A stretch of 64,000 nt of DNA from positions 24,047 through 88,046 of the forward strand of contig JADGRQ010000006.1 in assembly GCA_017880775.1 (NCBI GenBank), in the 5' to 3' direction. The notes under the pieces were generated by a model, which was not told the DNA's origin, did no database searches, and worked only from the letters and a program-made list of their open reading frames with translations. Shown in pieces: positions 48,699 through 56,546 of the stretch (position 1 is its first letter; every line of letters starts with the position of its first letter). The DNA comes from Burkholderiales bacterium (GTDB lineage Bacteria; Pseudomonadota; Gammaproteobacteria; Burkholderiales; SG8-39). The translations under genes were made by a program, and so were the position numbers.

Positions 48699-49289
48699 AT
48701 GAATCTTTCCCGGCTGTTCAAACCGCTCGTCATGCTCTCCGCCATCGCTGCCGCCACCGGCGCCGCCGCTGCCGACCCCCAGGTGGACATCAAGACCAGC
48801 CATGGCACCATCCGCCTGGAACTGAACGCGGGCAAGGCGCCGAAGACCGTGGCTAACTTCCTGCAGTATGTCCGCGACGGGCACTTCAACGGCACAATTT
48901 TCCACCGCGTGATCGACGGCTTCATGATCCAGGGCGGCGGCTTCGACAAGGCCTACCAGCAGAAAAAGACGCGCGATTCGATCGAGAACGAGGCCGCCAA
49001 TGGTTTGAAGAACGACCTCGGCACCGTGGCCATGGCGCGCACCTCGGCGCCGCACTCGGCCTCCTCGCAGTTCTTCATCAACCTGAAGAACAACGACTTC
49101 CTCAACTACACCTCGCCGGACCAGCGCGGCTACGGTTATGCGGTATTCGGCAAGGTGGTCTCGGGGATGGACGTGGTGATGAAGATCGCCAAACTGAAAA
49201 CCGGTCCGGGCGGTCCCTTGCCTACCGACGCGCCGCAGGAGATGGTGACCATCGAGTCGGCCACCGTAGTCGAAGACGCGAAGAAGTAG
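48699..49289 (+). CDS. ppiA: Periplasmic cyclophilin-type peptidyl-prolyl isomerase
   Basis: The 196-residue product has a signal peptide (cleavage near AAAADP) and a bacterial cyclophilin domain: KTVANFLQYVRDGHF, FHRVIDGFMIQGG, SQFFINLKNN and YAVFGKVVSGMDVV. The active-site Arg and the QFFIN core are intact. The signal peptide points to periplasmic PpiA rather than cytosolic PpiB. lpxH follows after 19 bases. Confidence 0.93.
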   Translation: MNLSRLFKPLVMLSAIAAATGAAAADPQVDIKTSHGTIRLELNAGKAPKTVANFLQYVRDGHFNGTIFHRVIDGFMIQGGGFDKAYQQKKTRDSIENEAANGLKNDLGTVAMARTSAPHSASSQFFINLKNNDFLNYTSPDQRGYGYAVFGKVVSGMDVVMKIAKLKTGPGGPLPTDAPQEMVTIESATVVEDAKK

Positions 49290-49308
49290 CCCCGGGGCGC
49301 TCGGGTCC

Positions 49309-50031
49309 ATGCCCCGGACGCTGTTCATCTCCGACCTGCACCTCGCAGCCGAGCGGCCCGCGGCCACTGCGGCGTTTTTCGCCTTCCTCGCACGCGAAGC
49401 CGCACAAGCACAGGCGATCTACATCCTCGGCGACCTGTTCGAGTACTGGATCGGGGACGACGATCTCGGCGATCCGTTCAACACCTCGGTTGCGCAGGCG
49501 CTTGCGCGCACCGCGGCGCGCGGCGTGAAGCTGTTCTACATGCACGGCAACCGCGACTTTCTGATCGGCAGGGATTTCTGCCGGGCCGCGCGCATGACGC
49601 ATCTCGAGGATCCGCATCGAATCGGGCTGCTGGGACGCGATGCGATCCTGATGCACGGAGACACGCTGTGCACGGACGACCACGACTACCAGAGCTGGCG
49701 CCGCACTGCGCGCGCGAGCGAATGGCAGCGCGATTTCCTCGCCGCATCGGCGAGCGAGCGTCGCAAGCGCATCCTCGCGCTGCGCGAGAAGAGCAAGGAA
49801 GTGATTCAGGCCAAGCCGGCGGAAATCATGGATGTCAATGACGGTGCGGTGCGCGACGCGATGCGCGCGCACGACGTGAACCTGCTGATCCACGGCCACA
49901 CCCATCGGCCGGCGCATCACATGCTGGAAGTGAACGGGAAGGCGTGCGATCGCTGGGTGCTGCCGGAGTGGTATGGACGCGGCGGATATCTGGTCGCCGA
50001 ATCAGCCGGCCTGAAACTCGAAATGCTGTAG
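49309..50031 (+). CDS. lpxH: UDP-2,3-diacylglucosamine diphosphatase
   Basis: LpxH cleaves UDP-2,3-diacylglucosamine to lipid X in lipid A synthesis. The 240-residue calcineurin-like phosphoesterase shows all metal motifs: SDLHL (residue 8 on), GDLFEYW, GNRDF, MHGDTLC and GHTHRPAHH. The length matches the family. Confidence 0.97.
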   Translation: MPRTLFISDLHLAAERPAATAAFFAFLAREAAQAQAIYILGDLFEYWIGDDDLGDPFNTSVAQALARTAARGVKLFYMHGNRDFLIGRDFCRAARMTHLEDPHRIGLLGRDAILMHGDTLCTDDHDYQSWRRTARASEWQRDFLAASASERRKRILALREKSKEVIQAKPAEIMDVNDGAVRDAMRAHDVNLLIHGHTHRPAHHMLEVNGKACDRWVLPEWYGRGGYLVAESAGLKLEML

Positions 50032-50056
50032 CGGTCAACGTGATGGAGGACATCCA

Positions 50057-50434
50057 ATGCTCAACCACGAATTGCGACTCGACGAAGGGATCCTCGTATT
50101 GAGGCCGGACGGGCCGCTCGAAGGATCCGATTTTGCGATAGTGCAGAACCTCGTCGACGCTTATCTGGCGAAGGATGGAATGCTGCACGGCGTATTGATC
50201 CACGCAAACCGGGGGTTTCCCGGCTGGAAGGATTTCGCCGCGCTGGTCGCTCACCTGAAGTTCGTCAAGGACCATCACCGGCAAATCGAGAAGGTCGCCG
50301 TCGTCGTCGACGGCGGTATCACGGCGATGATGCCGTCCATCGCAAACCATTTCGTCCACGCGGAGGTGAAGCACTTCGAGCTCGGGCATGAGGACGCAGC
50401 GTGGGCCTGGCTCGCGGAAAACAGCGACGCGTAG
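50057..50434 (+). CDS. SpoIIAA-like (STAS superfamily) protein
   Basis: The 125-residue cytosolic product matches SpoIIAA-like proteins: VLRPDGPLEGSDF, GVLIHANRGFPGWKDFAALV, KVAVVVDGG and FVHAEVKHFELGHEDAAWAWL. These have an anti-anti-sigma-like fold but usually lack the phosphorylated serine. The function is unknown. It is the last plus-strand gene before the accessory region. Confidence 0.85.
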   Translation: MLNHELRLDEGILVLRPDGPLEGSDFAIVQNLVDAYLAKDGMLHGVLIHANRGFPGWKDFAALVAHLKFVKDHHRQIEKVAVVVDGGITAMMPSIANHFVHAEVKHFELGHEDAAWAWLAENSDA

Positions 50435-50478
50435 CTTGAAACGCTATAGTCAGAGCGCGAGCGAAGTTGGTTTCCTCC

Positions 50479-50823
50479 TTAGCGATCCGCGTCCCAATGA
50501 AACTTGTGCAATATGCGGTGCAGCACCGGCGAGAGCACGACGGCGACGGAAACCAAGAATACCAAGCCGGCGTATAGCGCGTACAGGCCCGCGAACAGTT
50601 TTCCGACATCCGTCTTCGGCATGTCAACAGGTCCCATGCCGCCCAGCAGCATGGCGGAGTTCAGGAACGCATCGCGCCAGGGAAGGTTCTCGAAATACAT
50701 ATATCCGGCCATCCCGATCAGCAGCGAGCCCAGCAACAGGCCCGCGGCGGCGGCGAAGTGGTTCAAGAGCCGCCGGGCGAAGCGGGCTCGGGACAGTGGT
50801 GCGTGCTTGCGGGATTCGTACAT
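50479..50823 (-). CDS. Two-helix membrane protein resembling a K+ channel pore with altered filter
   Basis: The 114-residue product has a basic N-terminus, one helix (about 25-45), a loop resembling a pore helix and filter, and a second helix (about 78-102). The stretch GGMGPVDMPKTDVGKLFAGLY aligns with the 2TM channel pattern TVGYGDxxPxTxxGKLFA, but the TVGYG filter is replaced by GGMGP. It may be a divergent or inactive channel. The gene is alone on the minus strand next to the NHL-repeat gene. Confidence 0.6.
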   Translation of the reverse strand: MYESRKHAPLSRARFARRLLNHFAAAAGLLLGSLLIGMAGYMYFENLPWRDAFLNSAMLLGGMGPVDMPKTDVGKLFAGLYALYAGLVFLVSVAVVLSPVLHRILHKFHWDADR

Positions 50824-50845
50824 TCGAGCGGGGTTCTCCGGGGCG

Positions 50846-51958
50846 CTACTTGATGTGTTTCACCAATTGCCTCGGGCCGACTTCCGCGCCGTACACGTTG
50901 CCCATCGCGTCCACCGCCAAACCCTCCGCCGCGCTGGTTCCCTTCATTTCGAGCGGGTCAGGAATACGGTACAGGACATTGCCGTCTTTGAGGCTTCCAA
51001 TCCGGATACCCCTCTTCCATCCCGGGTGAGACGCTACTCCGTTGGATTCGGAGTCGGCCACGTAGAGCATGTCGTTCCGTATGTAAACGCCGCTCGGGCG
51101 GCCGAACTGCTTCCACTCCGTGATGAACCCGCCGTCCTGATAGAGGATCTGGATCCGCATGTTTCCCCGGTCAGCGACGTAAAGCCATCCGAGTGAATCC
51201 ATGGCGATATCGTGAGGCGTCCTGAATTCGCCCGGTCCCGATCCCAATTGGCCAAAGGATCCTATGAACGTGCCGTCCCTGGCGAACCTGGAGACGCGCG
51301 CGACGGTATTCGGTGGGGCGTCGATGGCCTGCCCTGAATGGCCCTCGGTGATGAAGATGTCGCCGTTCGGTGCCACCAAGACACTGGTCGGTTCGGTCAA
51401 CGCGTCCGGCGGATTTCCGGCGACCCCCGTCTTTCCGAGGGTGAGCAGGACCTTTCCATCACGATCAAACTTCACGACGATGTGACCTTTGCCTTTTTCC
51501 TGCGGGTGCTTCGACAGTTCCCGCTCGTTTGCACCGCGTGCGTCGACCACCCAAACATTGCCTTCCCGATCCACATAAATCTTGTGAGGGAAAATGAACA
51601 TGCCGGCGCCAAAGCTCTTCAGAAGCTTGCCCGATGAATCGAACTTGAGGACCGGCGGGAGAGTCGAACCCGCGCAACTGTCGTACGTAAAAGGGGATAC
51701 TCCGGGCGGGACGTCCGGATTCGCGCCGCATCGGTTTACCACCCAGACGGATTCACCATCGTTGTCGATTGCGACCGCGTTCAGCGCCCCCCACGTCCGT
51801 CCCTCCGGGAGGTTTCCCCATGGCGCGATGCTCCGGTAGGGATTGGGCAGGTCATTGGTGGGCTGTATGTCGCTTTCGGCGGATGAGGCGGGGGTGGAAA
51901 GCGTCATTGCGGCGACTGTGATGAGAAGCAACATCTTCAATCGGTTTGCGGGTGCCAT
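50846..51958 (-). CDS. Secreted NHL-repeat beta-propeller protein
   Basis: The 370-residue product has a signal peptide (cleavage near ASSAE) and six NHL-like blades with D-x-x-G-N/D-V-W/Y-V-x-D patterns (DREGNVWVVDARG, APNGDIFITEGH, DSLGWLYVADRGN, DAMGNVYGAEV). It resembles the peptidyl-hydroxyglycine amidating lyase-like group, but lyase activity cannot be inferred. Its last 52 codons are present again at 53047-53205, showing a local duplication. Confidence 0.85.
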   Translation of the reverse strand: MAPANRLKMLLLITVAAMTLSTPASSAESDIQPTNDLPNPYRSIAPWGNLPEGRTWGALNAVAIDNDGESVWVVNRCGANPDVPPGVSPFTYDSCAGSTLPPVLKFDSSGKLLKSFGAGMFIFPHKIYVDREGNVWVVDARGANERELSKHPQEKGKGHIVVKFDRDGKVLLTLGKTGVAGNPPDALTEPTSVLVAPNGDIFITEGHSGQAIDAPPNTVARVSRFARDGTFIGSFGQLGSGPGEFRTPHDIAMDSLGWLYVADRGNMRIQILYQDGGFITEWKQFGRPSGVYIRNDMLYVADSESNGVASHPGWKRGIRIGSLKDGNVLYRIPDPLEMKGTSAAEGLAVDAMGNVYGAEVGPRQLVKHIK

Positions 51959-52051
51959 CGAGGTCAGCTCCTTTTATTGGCTCGTGATTGCATACACCAT
52001 ATCGCGGACAAAGCGCCGGCACGATTCGGTCTCGACGAACATCATGGCACT

Positions 52052-52075
52052 TCTCTCAGCAATGCCGAGAGTTTT
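52052..52075 (+). terminator. Hairpin with U-run (first of a pair)
   Basis: CTCTCAGC and GCCGAGAG pair with one mismatch across a three-base loop and are followed by TTTT. The same stem sequence family recurs at 52138-52161. No plus-strand gene ends here, so it may close a small unannotated RNA or block readthrough into the toxin-antitoxin genes. Confidence 0.45.
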
Positions 52076-52137
52076 GACCGGCCCAGCAAGTCAATTTGAA
52101 GTCCTCGAGGACACTGCCGACCGCGCCAGCGTGAACA

Positions 52138-52161
52138 TCTCTCGGCGCTGCCGAGATTTTT
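52138..52161 (+). terminator. Hairpin with U-run (second of a pair)
   Basis: TCTCGGC and GCCGAGA form a perfect seven-bp stem with a three-base loop followed by five T residues, a compact intrinsic terminator on the plus strand. It shares its stem and the trailing CCGG with the hairpin 86 bases upstream. Confidence 0.55.
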
Positions 52162-52327
52162 GCCGGATGCAGGAGGGTGTACTCGAAAACTGACGCACTA
52201 CGCGCCGGGCGCGTACGCGTGGGCAAGTGACAATCGAGGCCAAGGCGCTGCACTTTCCCACCCGTGCGCACCTGTTCGATTACATGATACAATCTGGCTA
52301 TTCTAGCTAGTTACGGCAATTAATATC

Positions 52328-52576
52328 ATGATTCGATGGCAATTACAGGAAGCGAAGAACCGCCTATCCGAGCTGGTGCGCAAGGCTCGCGCGGAAGGGC
52401 CGCAGGTGATAACGCTGCGCGGCCGCGACGCGGTGGTTGTGGTGTCCGCAACCGAATACGGAAAGCTATCGCGGCCTCGCGGCAGCCTGGTCGACTTCTT
52501 CCGCAAGTCGCCTCTCGCGCGCGTGAATCTGGATCTTGCCCGCAGCACTGACACCGGCAGGCCCGTCAACCTGTGA
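52328..52576 (+). CDS. Phd/YefM family antitoxin
   Basis: The 82-residue product has the Phd/YefM N-terminus (WQLQEAKNRLSELVRKA, VITLRGRDAVVVVSATEY) that binds DNA and dimerises, and a C-terminal tail that should wrap the toxin. It overlaps the PIN-domain gene by four bases (GTGA), the usual order of antitoxin first. It probably autoregulates the operon. Confidence 0.93.
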   Translation: MIRWQLQEAKNRLSELVRKARAEGPQVITLRGRDAVVVVSATEYGKLSRPRGSLVDFFRKSPLARVNLDLARSTDTGRPVNL

Positions 52577-52998
52577 GCTTCCTCCTCGACACCAGTGTGA
52601 TCTCCGAACTCGTCAAGCCTTCGCCTGACGGCAACGTGGTGGAGTGGATGAAGCACGCAGACGAGACATCGCTCTACCTGAGTGTGCTCACCATCGGCGA
52701 ACTGGAAAAGGGCATCGCCAAGCTGCCCGTGTCATCGCGACGCACCGAGCTTGAATCCTGGGTGAGAAGCGATCTCGCAGATCGATTCCGCGAGCGCCTG
52801 CTCGCGATCGACAGCACGGTCGCCGCGACCTGGGGCAAGCTCGCGGGTGAAGCCGAAACGCGCGGAGAGCCGTTTCCGGTCATCGACGGCTTGATCGCCG
52901 CGACCGGGCTTGCGCACGATCTTACTATTGCGACTCGCGACGTTGGGGACTTCGAGCGGTGCGGTGCGCCGTGCTTCAATCCGTGGAAGCCCGGATGA
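52573..52998 (+). CDS. PIN-domain toxin (VapC/FitB family)
   Basis: The 141-residue product, starting at GTG, is a PIN-fold ribonuclease. The acidic residues that hold Mg2+ are in LLDTSVISE (Asp6), GELEKG, PVIDGLIAAT and TRDVGDFE. FitB-like members cleave RNA and are paired with Phd or FitA antitoxins. Here it is coupled to a Phd/YefM antitoxin. The module lies between the NHL gene and a fragment copied from it. Confidence 0.93.
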   Translation: MSFLLDTSVISELVKPSPDGNVVEWMKHADETSLYLSVLTIGELEKGIAKLPVSSRRTELESWVRSDLADRFRERLLAIDSTVAATWGKLAGEAETRGEPFPVIDGLIAATGLAHDLTIATRDVGDFERCGAPCFNPWKPG

Positions 52999-53046
52999 TG
53001 TCCGTCGCAAGCAGGTCACGGAACGCGCGCTCGGCTTCCCTGACCG

Positions 53047-53205
53047 CTACTTGATATGTTTCACCAATTGCCTGGGGTCGCCTTCCGCGCCGTACACGTT
53101 GCCCATCGCGTCCACCGCCAAACCCTCTGCTGCGCTGGTTCCCTTCATTTCGAGCTCGTCGGGAATACCGTACAGGACATTGCCGTCTTTGAGGTTGCCA
53201 ATCCG
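53047..53205 (-). pseudogene. Duplicated 3' fragment of the NHL-repeat gene
   Basis: The 52 codons plus stop match the end of the gene at 50846-51958 with 47 of 52 residues identical; the DNA is also close to 90 percent identical. The match begins at IGNLKDGNVLYG and breaks off upstream, where the frame runs into unrelated codons. It has no signal peptide or complete blade and cannot be functional alone. It marks a partial duplication on the far side of the toxin-antitoxin module. Confidence 0.88.
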
Positions 53206-53219
53206 GAAATGCATGTATT

Positions 53220-53678
53220 TCAATGCCGGTTCCACCCGGGGCATTCTGAATAGCGTAGTTCCCGCTCAATGGCTTTGTAATCCTCGGTCCGCAGGAACCA
53301 GAGGGACATAGCAGCGCCCTCCTTCGCCGCGCAGAGGATGAGGTTATTGAGTCTGCAATTCGTTTCCTGCCCTCCAACGAAACAGTTCCGCGGAGAGATG
53401 TTTCCGTAACCCATGTTGTACCGAGAAGAAAGGTTCTGGCACTCCCCGATGTACCTCACGACGCCGTCGGTCACCACGGCGTAGACGCCGCTGAAGCTGT
53501 GGCGATTCTGGATCTTGAACTTTAAGAACGGTCCTCGTCCATAGCGGTTCAGAGAGAGGTTGTCGGCGTTTTTGTATCTGGACTGGGGCATGAACTCTCT
53601 GATCGAGCCATCGGGATTCCTTTCCGGCTCGATCTCGCAGACTCGCTCGAAATCATATCGACCGATTTTCATACACAT
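53220..53678 (-). CDS. GIY-YIG-like domain protein
   Basis: The 152-residue product has a central segment SGVYAVVTDGVVRYIGECQN, which fits the GIY...YIG core (here GVY...YIG) of GIY-YIG nucleases, with R (SSRYNMG) and a later N/E region as possible catalytic residues. The N-terminal 55 residues are unassigned. It is the last gene of a three-gene minus-strand set and runs up to the NHL fragment. Composition is less GC-rich than the flanking core genes. Nuclease activity is a family-level inference. Confidence 0.7.
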   Translation of the reverse strand: MCMKIGRYDFERVCEIEPERNPDGSIREFMPQSRYKNADNLSLNRYGRGPFLKFKIQNRHSFSGVYAVVTDGVVRYIGECQNLSSRYNMGYGNISPRNCFVGGQETNCRLNNLILCAAKEGAAMSLWFLRTEDYKAIERELRYSECPGWNRH

Positions 53679-53749
53679 AACGCCGCGCTTCCGCGGCTGG
53701 GCCGCGCTCCAGCAGGGCCCGGTCCGCTACAAGCTCTGGTTCGACGCTG

Positions 53750-54142
53750 CTAGAGCCCATTTTTGATGAGACGCCTACGCCAAAGAGCAGCTAGTACTTC
53801 CATTTGGCAGTTTGCGACGGTGTCGGCGCCACCGGTTGCGATATGCCACAGACGTTTCTCATCGTCCGACAATGCGGAATTAGAACGCAAGGCGGCTAGC
53901 GCGCGAGCAACGTAGGTCTTGTTCTTAACGGATCGCGTATACCTTCCGGCTGCCACGTTCTTCACGACCCCCAGCTCGCACAAAACCAGAAACGAATCCC
54001 GCGGGCAACTCTTTGCTTGAGACGAGGGACTTTTCGGAAACACTCTTGCGACCGCGCGATTCCAAGCGTCTCTTGGCGCAGTGAATTTACTCTTCGCGAC
54101 TATGTCTACAGCGATCTCAGCCGCTTTTCCGTACTTCCCCAT
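53750..54142 (-). CDS. Small conserved protein, possibly DUF6979 family
   Basis: The start at 54142 is supported by AAGGGGAAGCC before the ATG and gives 130 residues (MGKYGKAAEIAVDIVAKSK). It is a soluble, mostly helical, basic protein with no catalytic motif that I recognise. The N-terminal MGKYG-A-x-x-AV pattern reminds me of the DUF6979 family, from memory. It lies between the GIY-YIG-like and the PD-(D/E)XK-like genes, 71 and 86 bases from them, all on the minus strand. Confidence 0.65.
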   Translation of the reverse strand: MGKYGKAAEIAVDIVAKSKFTAPRDAWNRAVARVFPKSPSSQAKSCPRDSFLVLCELGVVKNVAAGRYTRSVKNKTYVARALAALRSNSALSDDEKRLWHIATGGADTVANCQMEVLAALWRRRLIKNGL

Positions 54143-54228
54143 GGCTTCCCCTTGTGGATAGGCTCTATCGTTCGACATGAGCGCCCGGCCAAAGGCATAG
54201 CCTTTTGAACGTCAGCTCGGTGGAGGGG

Positions 54229-55089
54229 TTAGCCATTCTGCGGCACTACGCCTTCGACGACTTCGACCCCGAGGAGATTCCTAAGAGAAACGAGAGACTG
54301 AGGAAGTACTCCTTCAAGTACCAGTACAGCGCGAGCATTCTGAGGGCGCACAGTTGCAATCTGCACAGCCTCCATTACGGCTCTGTATTTAACGCATTGG
54401 AATAGCCCTCGGGCAATATCAGCCTCCGAAGAACTTGCAGACTTCACTTCAGCCGCCACCCATAGTTTCCTGTGCTGAAATGAGACGTCGAGACTGTCGC
54501 CCGACGGCAATGGATCTTCGTTGACTCCGACTTCAGATGCCGCTGGCAGACCAACAATTTCAGGATGCTTAGCGACAAAAAGCTTCAGCGCTTTGTGCCC
54601 TTCGCCCTCACCGCCACCGAAACCGCCCGATGCGCTCGATACGAGTGCTGAAAAGTCATATCTCACTTCAGCCAAAGAGAAGAACTCAAGAACTTCAGCC
54701 CATCGAGGATAAGCGAAGATATGCCGCAACTCAGCGTCAACGATGGCTCTTTTTTGGCGAAGTGGTAGCGACTTGAAGTCGTCCTTCTTGACGAGGAACC
54801 AGCCTATGCCCTCTCCAGGGAGACCGGTAGCTCTATTGACGACTAGGCACTGAATCGGAGGCACTTTCGCCTTCCACGATTTGGACAGAAGTTCCATCGA
54901 TTGACCAATGCTCCCGAGAACATAGTTGAGGTTGCGCGGGTTCGGCATCCCCAGTTCACCGGCAAGATCGGAATAGAAAATCGGCATGCCCGCCTTTGCT
55001 TGGCGAACCAGGAGAGGAAGCGCTGCTCGGGCACGCTCCTGATACAGTTTGTCGCCGGAGATCGGGGCAGAAATCTTTGCAGTACTCAT
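54229..55089 (-). CDS. Putative PD-(D/E)XK nuclease-like protein with N-terminal winged-helix-like domain
   Basis: The 286-residue product has an N-terminal region (YSDLAGELGMPNPRNLNYVLG, PPIQCLVVNRATGLPGEG) that loosely recalls alkyltransferase-like DNA-binding domains. From about residue 190 there is a motif set that fits a restriction-like nuclease: GDSLDVSF followed by WVAAEVKSASS, that is, D...ExK, then a helix ADIARGLFQCVKYRAV with the Q-x-x-x-Y often seen in this fold. It leads a three-gene minus-strand cassette. It could be a restriction or defence nuclease; the call rests on short motifs only. Confidence 0.6.
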   Translation of the reverse strand: MSTAKISAPISGDKLYQERARAALPLLVRQAKAGMPIFYSDLAGELGMPNPRNLNYVLGSIGQSMELLSKSWKAKVPPIQCLVVNRATGLPGEGIGWFLVKKDDFKSLPLRQKRAIVDAELRHIFAYPRWAEVLEFFSLAEVRYDFSALVSSASGGFGGGEGEGHKALKLFVAKHPEIVGLPAASEVGVNEDPLPSGDSLDVSFQHRKLWVAAEVKSASSSEADIARGLFQCVKYRAVMEAVQIATVRPQNARAVLVLEGVLPQSLVSLRNLLGVEVVEGVVPQNG

Positions 55090-55275
55090 GTGGTTCCAGG
55101 AATGACCAACAAAAATCGCCCTCTACACGCGGACTTTGCAAGACTCCAGAAGCGAGGCCGACCTCGGGCAGAGTACGCCCCGGCCATTGATTCCTCAACT
55201 GCGTCAACAGGGATAGGCACCCAAATCGCGGAGGGCGCCAGGAGGCATCGGCACCGTTCAAGCGTCCGCTACCGG

Positions 55276-55298
55276 GTCCCCGCCTGCGCGGGAACGAC
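55276..55298. repeat. Short intergenic palindrome (GTCCCCGCC...GCGGGAACGAC type)
   Basis: CCCGC and GCGGG form a short stem with a four-base loop within a GTCCCCGCCTGCGCGGGAAC context, a wording seen widely as an intergenic repeat in beta- and gammaproteobacteria. It lies five bases before the metZ stop, at the right edge of the accessory island. The rest of the 213-base gap (55090-55302) shows no gene. Confidence 0.55.
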
Positions 55299-55302
55299 AA
55301 TC

Positions 55303-56475
55303 TCATCCCAACCCACGCGCAAGGTCCTTGCGCAAATCCTCCTGCGCTTCCAGTCCGACCGCCACGCGCAGCAGCCCCTCCGTGATACCGGCCGCGGCGC
55401 GCGCCTCGGGCGAAATGCGCCCGTGCGTGGTGCTCGCCGGATGGGTGATGGTGGTCTTGGTGTCGCCGAGGTTTCCAGTGATCGAGATCAGGCGCGTCGA
55501 ATCCACCACTTTCCAAGCTTCTTCACGCCCGCCCTTCACCTCGAACGAGACGATCGCGCCGCCGGATTTCTGCTGTTTCTTCGCCAGGGCATGCTGCGGG
55601 TGGGAAGGCAAGCCGGGGTAGTACACGCGCGCCACCTTCGGATGCGCTTCGAGCCACTGTGCAAGCTCGAGCGCGTTCGCGGATTGCGCCTGCATGCGGA
55701 TGCCAAGCGTCTCGAGGCCCTTCAGGATCACCCAGGCGTTGAACGGAGATAGCGTAGGGCCGGCGGTGCGCAGGAACGGCAGCATGGACTCCATCACGAG
55801 CTTTTTCGACCCGCACACCGCGCCGCCGAGCACCCTGCCCTGCCCATCGAGATATTTGGTCGCCGAATGCACGACCAGGTCTGCGCCGAATTCGAGCGGC
55901 CGCTGCAGCACGGGTGTGCAGAAGCAGTTGTCCACCACCAGCAAGGCACCCGCGTCGTGCGCGATGTTCGCAATCGCGGCGATGTCGGAGAGAGCGGTGA
56001 GCGGGTTGGAGGGCGTCTCGAGGAACAGGAGTTTCGTGTTCGGGCGGACCGCCGCTTTCCATGCCGTAACATCGGTCGCCGGAACGAACGTGGTCTCGAC
56101 GCCGAAGCGCGCGAGGATGGTGCCGAACAGCGTCACCGTGGAGCCGAATACGGCGCTGGAACACACCACATGGTCGCCCGCTTTCAGCAGCGACATCGCC
56201 GTCATCAGGATTGCCGACATGCCCGAAGCGGTGGCGAGGCAGCTCTCGGCACCCTCGAGCGCGGCCAGGCGCTCCTGGAACATTGTCACGGTCGGATTGG
56301 TGAAGCGCGAGTAGACGTTGCCGTCGTCGCCGCCGGTGAAGCGGCCCGCGGCCTGCGCGGCCGACTCGAACACGAAGCTCGAAGTGAGGTAGAGCGCCTC
56401 GGAATGCTCGTTGAACTGGCTGCGCTTCTGGCCGGCGCGCACCGCGAGGGTGGCAAGCTTGTAGGTGTCTTCCAT
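55303..56475 (-). CDS. metZ: O-succinylhomoserine sulfhydrylase
   Basis: MetZ makes homocysteine directly from O-succinylhomoserine and sulfide using pyridoxal phosphate. The 390-residue product has YSRFTNPTVTMFQERLAALE, the PLP Lys in VHSATKYLDGQG (about residue 207) and the SGGAIVSFEVKGG and TRLISITGNLGDT regions of the Cys/Met metabolism family. The start at 56475 follows GGGGGAAGGGAAC; a longer frame would begin inside the terminator of the leader. A SAM-II-like riboswitch controls it. Confidence 0.94.
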   Translation of the reverse strand: MEDTYKLATLAVRAGQKRSQFNEHSEALYLTSSFVFESAAQAAGRFTGGDDGNVYSRFTNPTVTMFQERLAALEGAESCLATASGMSAILMTAMSLLKAGDHVVCSSAVFGSTVTLFGTILARFGVETTFVPATDVTAWKAAVRPNTKLLFLETPSNPLTALSDIAAIANIAHDAGALLVVDNCFCTPVLQRPLEFGADLVVHSATKYLDGQGRVLGGAVCGSKKLVMESMLPFLRTAGPTLSPFNAWVILKGLETLGIRMQAQSANALELAQWLEAHPKVARVYYPGLPSHPQHALAKKQQKSGGAIVSFEVKGGREEAWKVVDSTRLISITGNLGDTKTTITHPASTTHGRISPEARAAAGITEGLLRVAVGLEAQEDLRKDLARGLG

Positions 56476-56507
56476 GTTCCCTTCCCCCACAGCTTGCCCA
56501 GAAAATG

Positions 56508-56536
56508 AAAAACCCGGCACTGGCAGCGGACCGGGT
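56508..56536 (-). terminator. Intrinsic terminator in the metZ leader (attenuator)
   Basis: On the minus strand ACCCGG and CCGGGT pair around a loop of about 13 bases and are followed by a run of five U. It sits between the SAM-II-like aptamer and the metZ ribosome site, where the expression platform of a transcription-controlling riboswitch is expected. Confidence 0.75.
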
Positions 56537-56546
56537 CTTCACGGCA

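Larger units (their letters stand above)
51959..52327. other. 369-base intergenic region with two related hairpins
   Basis: This gap separates the NHL gene (running left) from the toxin-antitoxin pair (running right). Apart from the two hairpins entered separately and a TACAAT-like -10 element near 52285, no gene or further structure was recognised. Confidence 0.5.

Noticed and set aside
51843..52193. A 116-codon plus-strand frame crossing the start of the NHL gene
   Set aside because: It is partly antisense to the NHL signal peptide, runs through both hairpins and has no recognisable domain or ribosome site.
54901..55752. A 283-codon plus-strand frame across the gap between the nuclease-like gene and metZ
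   Set aside because: It is antisense to the start of one gene and the end of metZ and reads through an intergenic repeat; no motifs.
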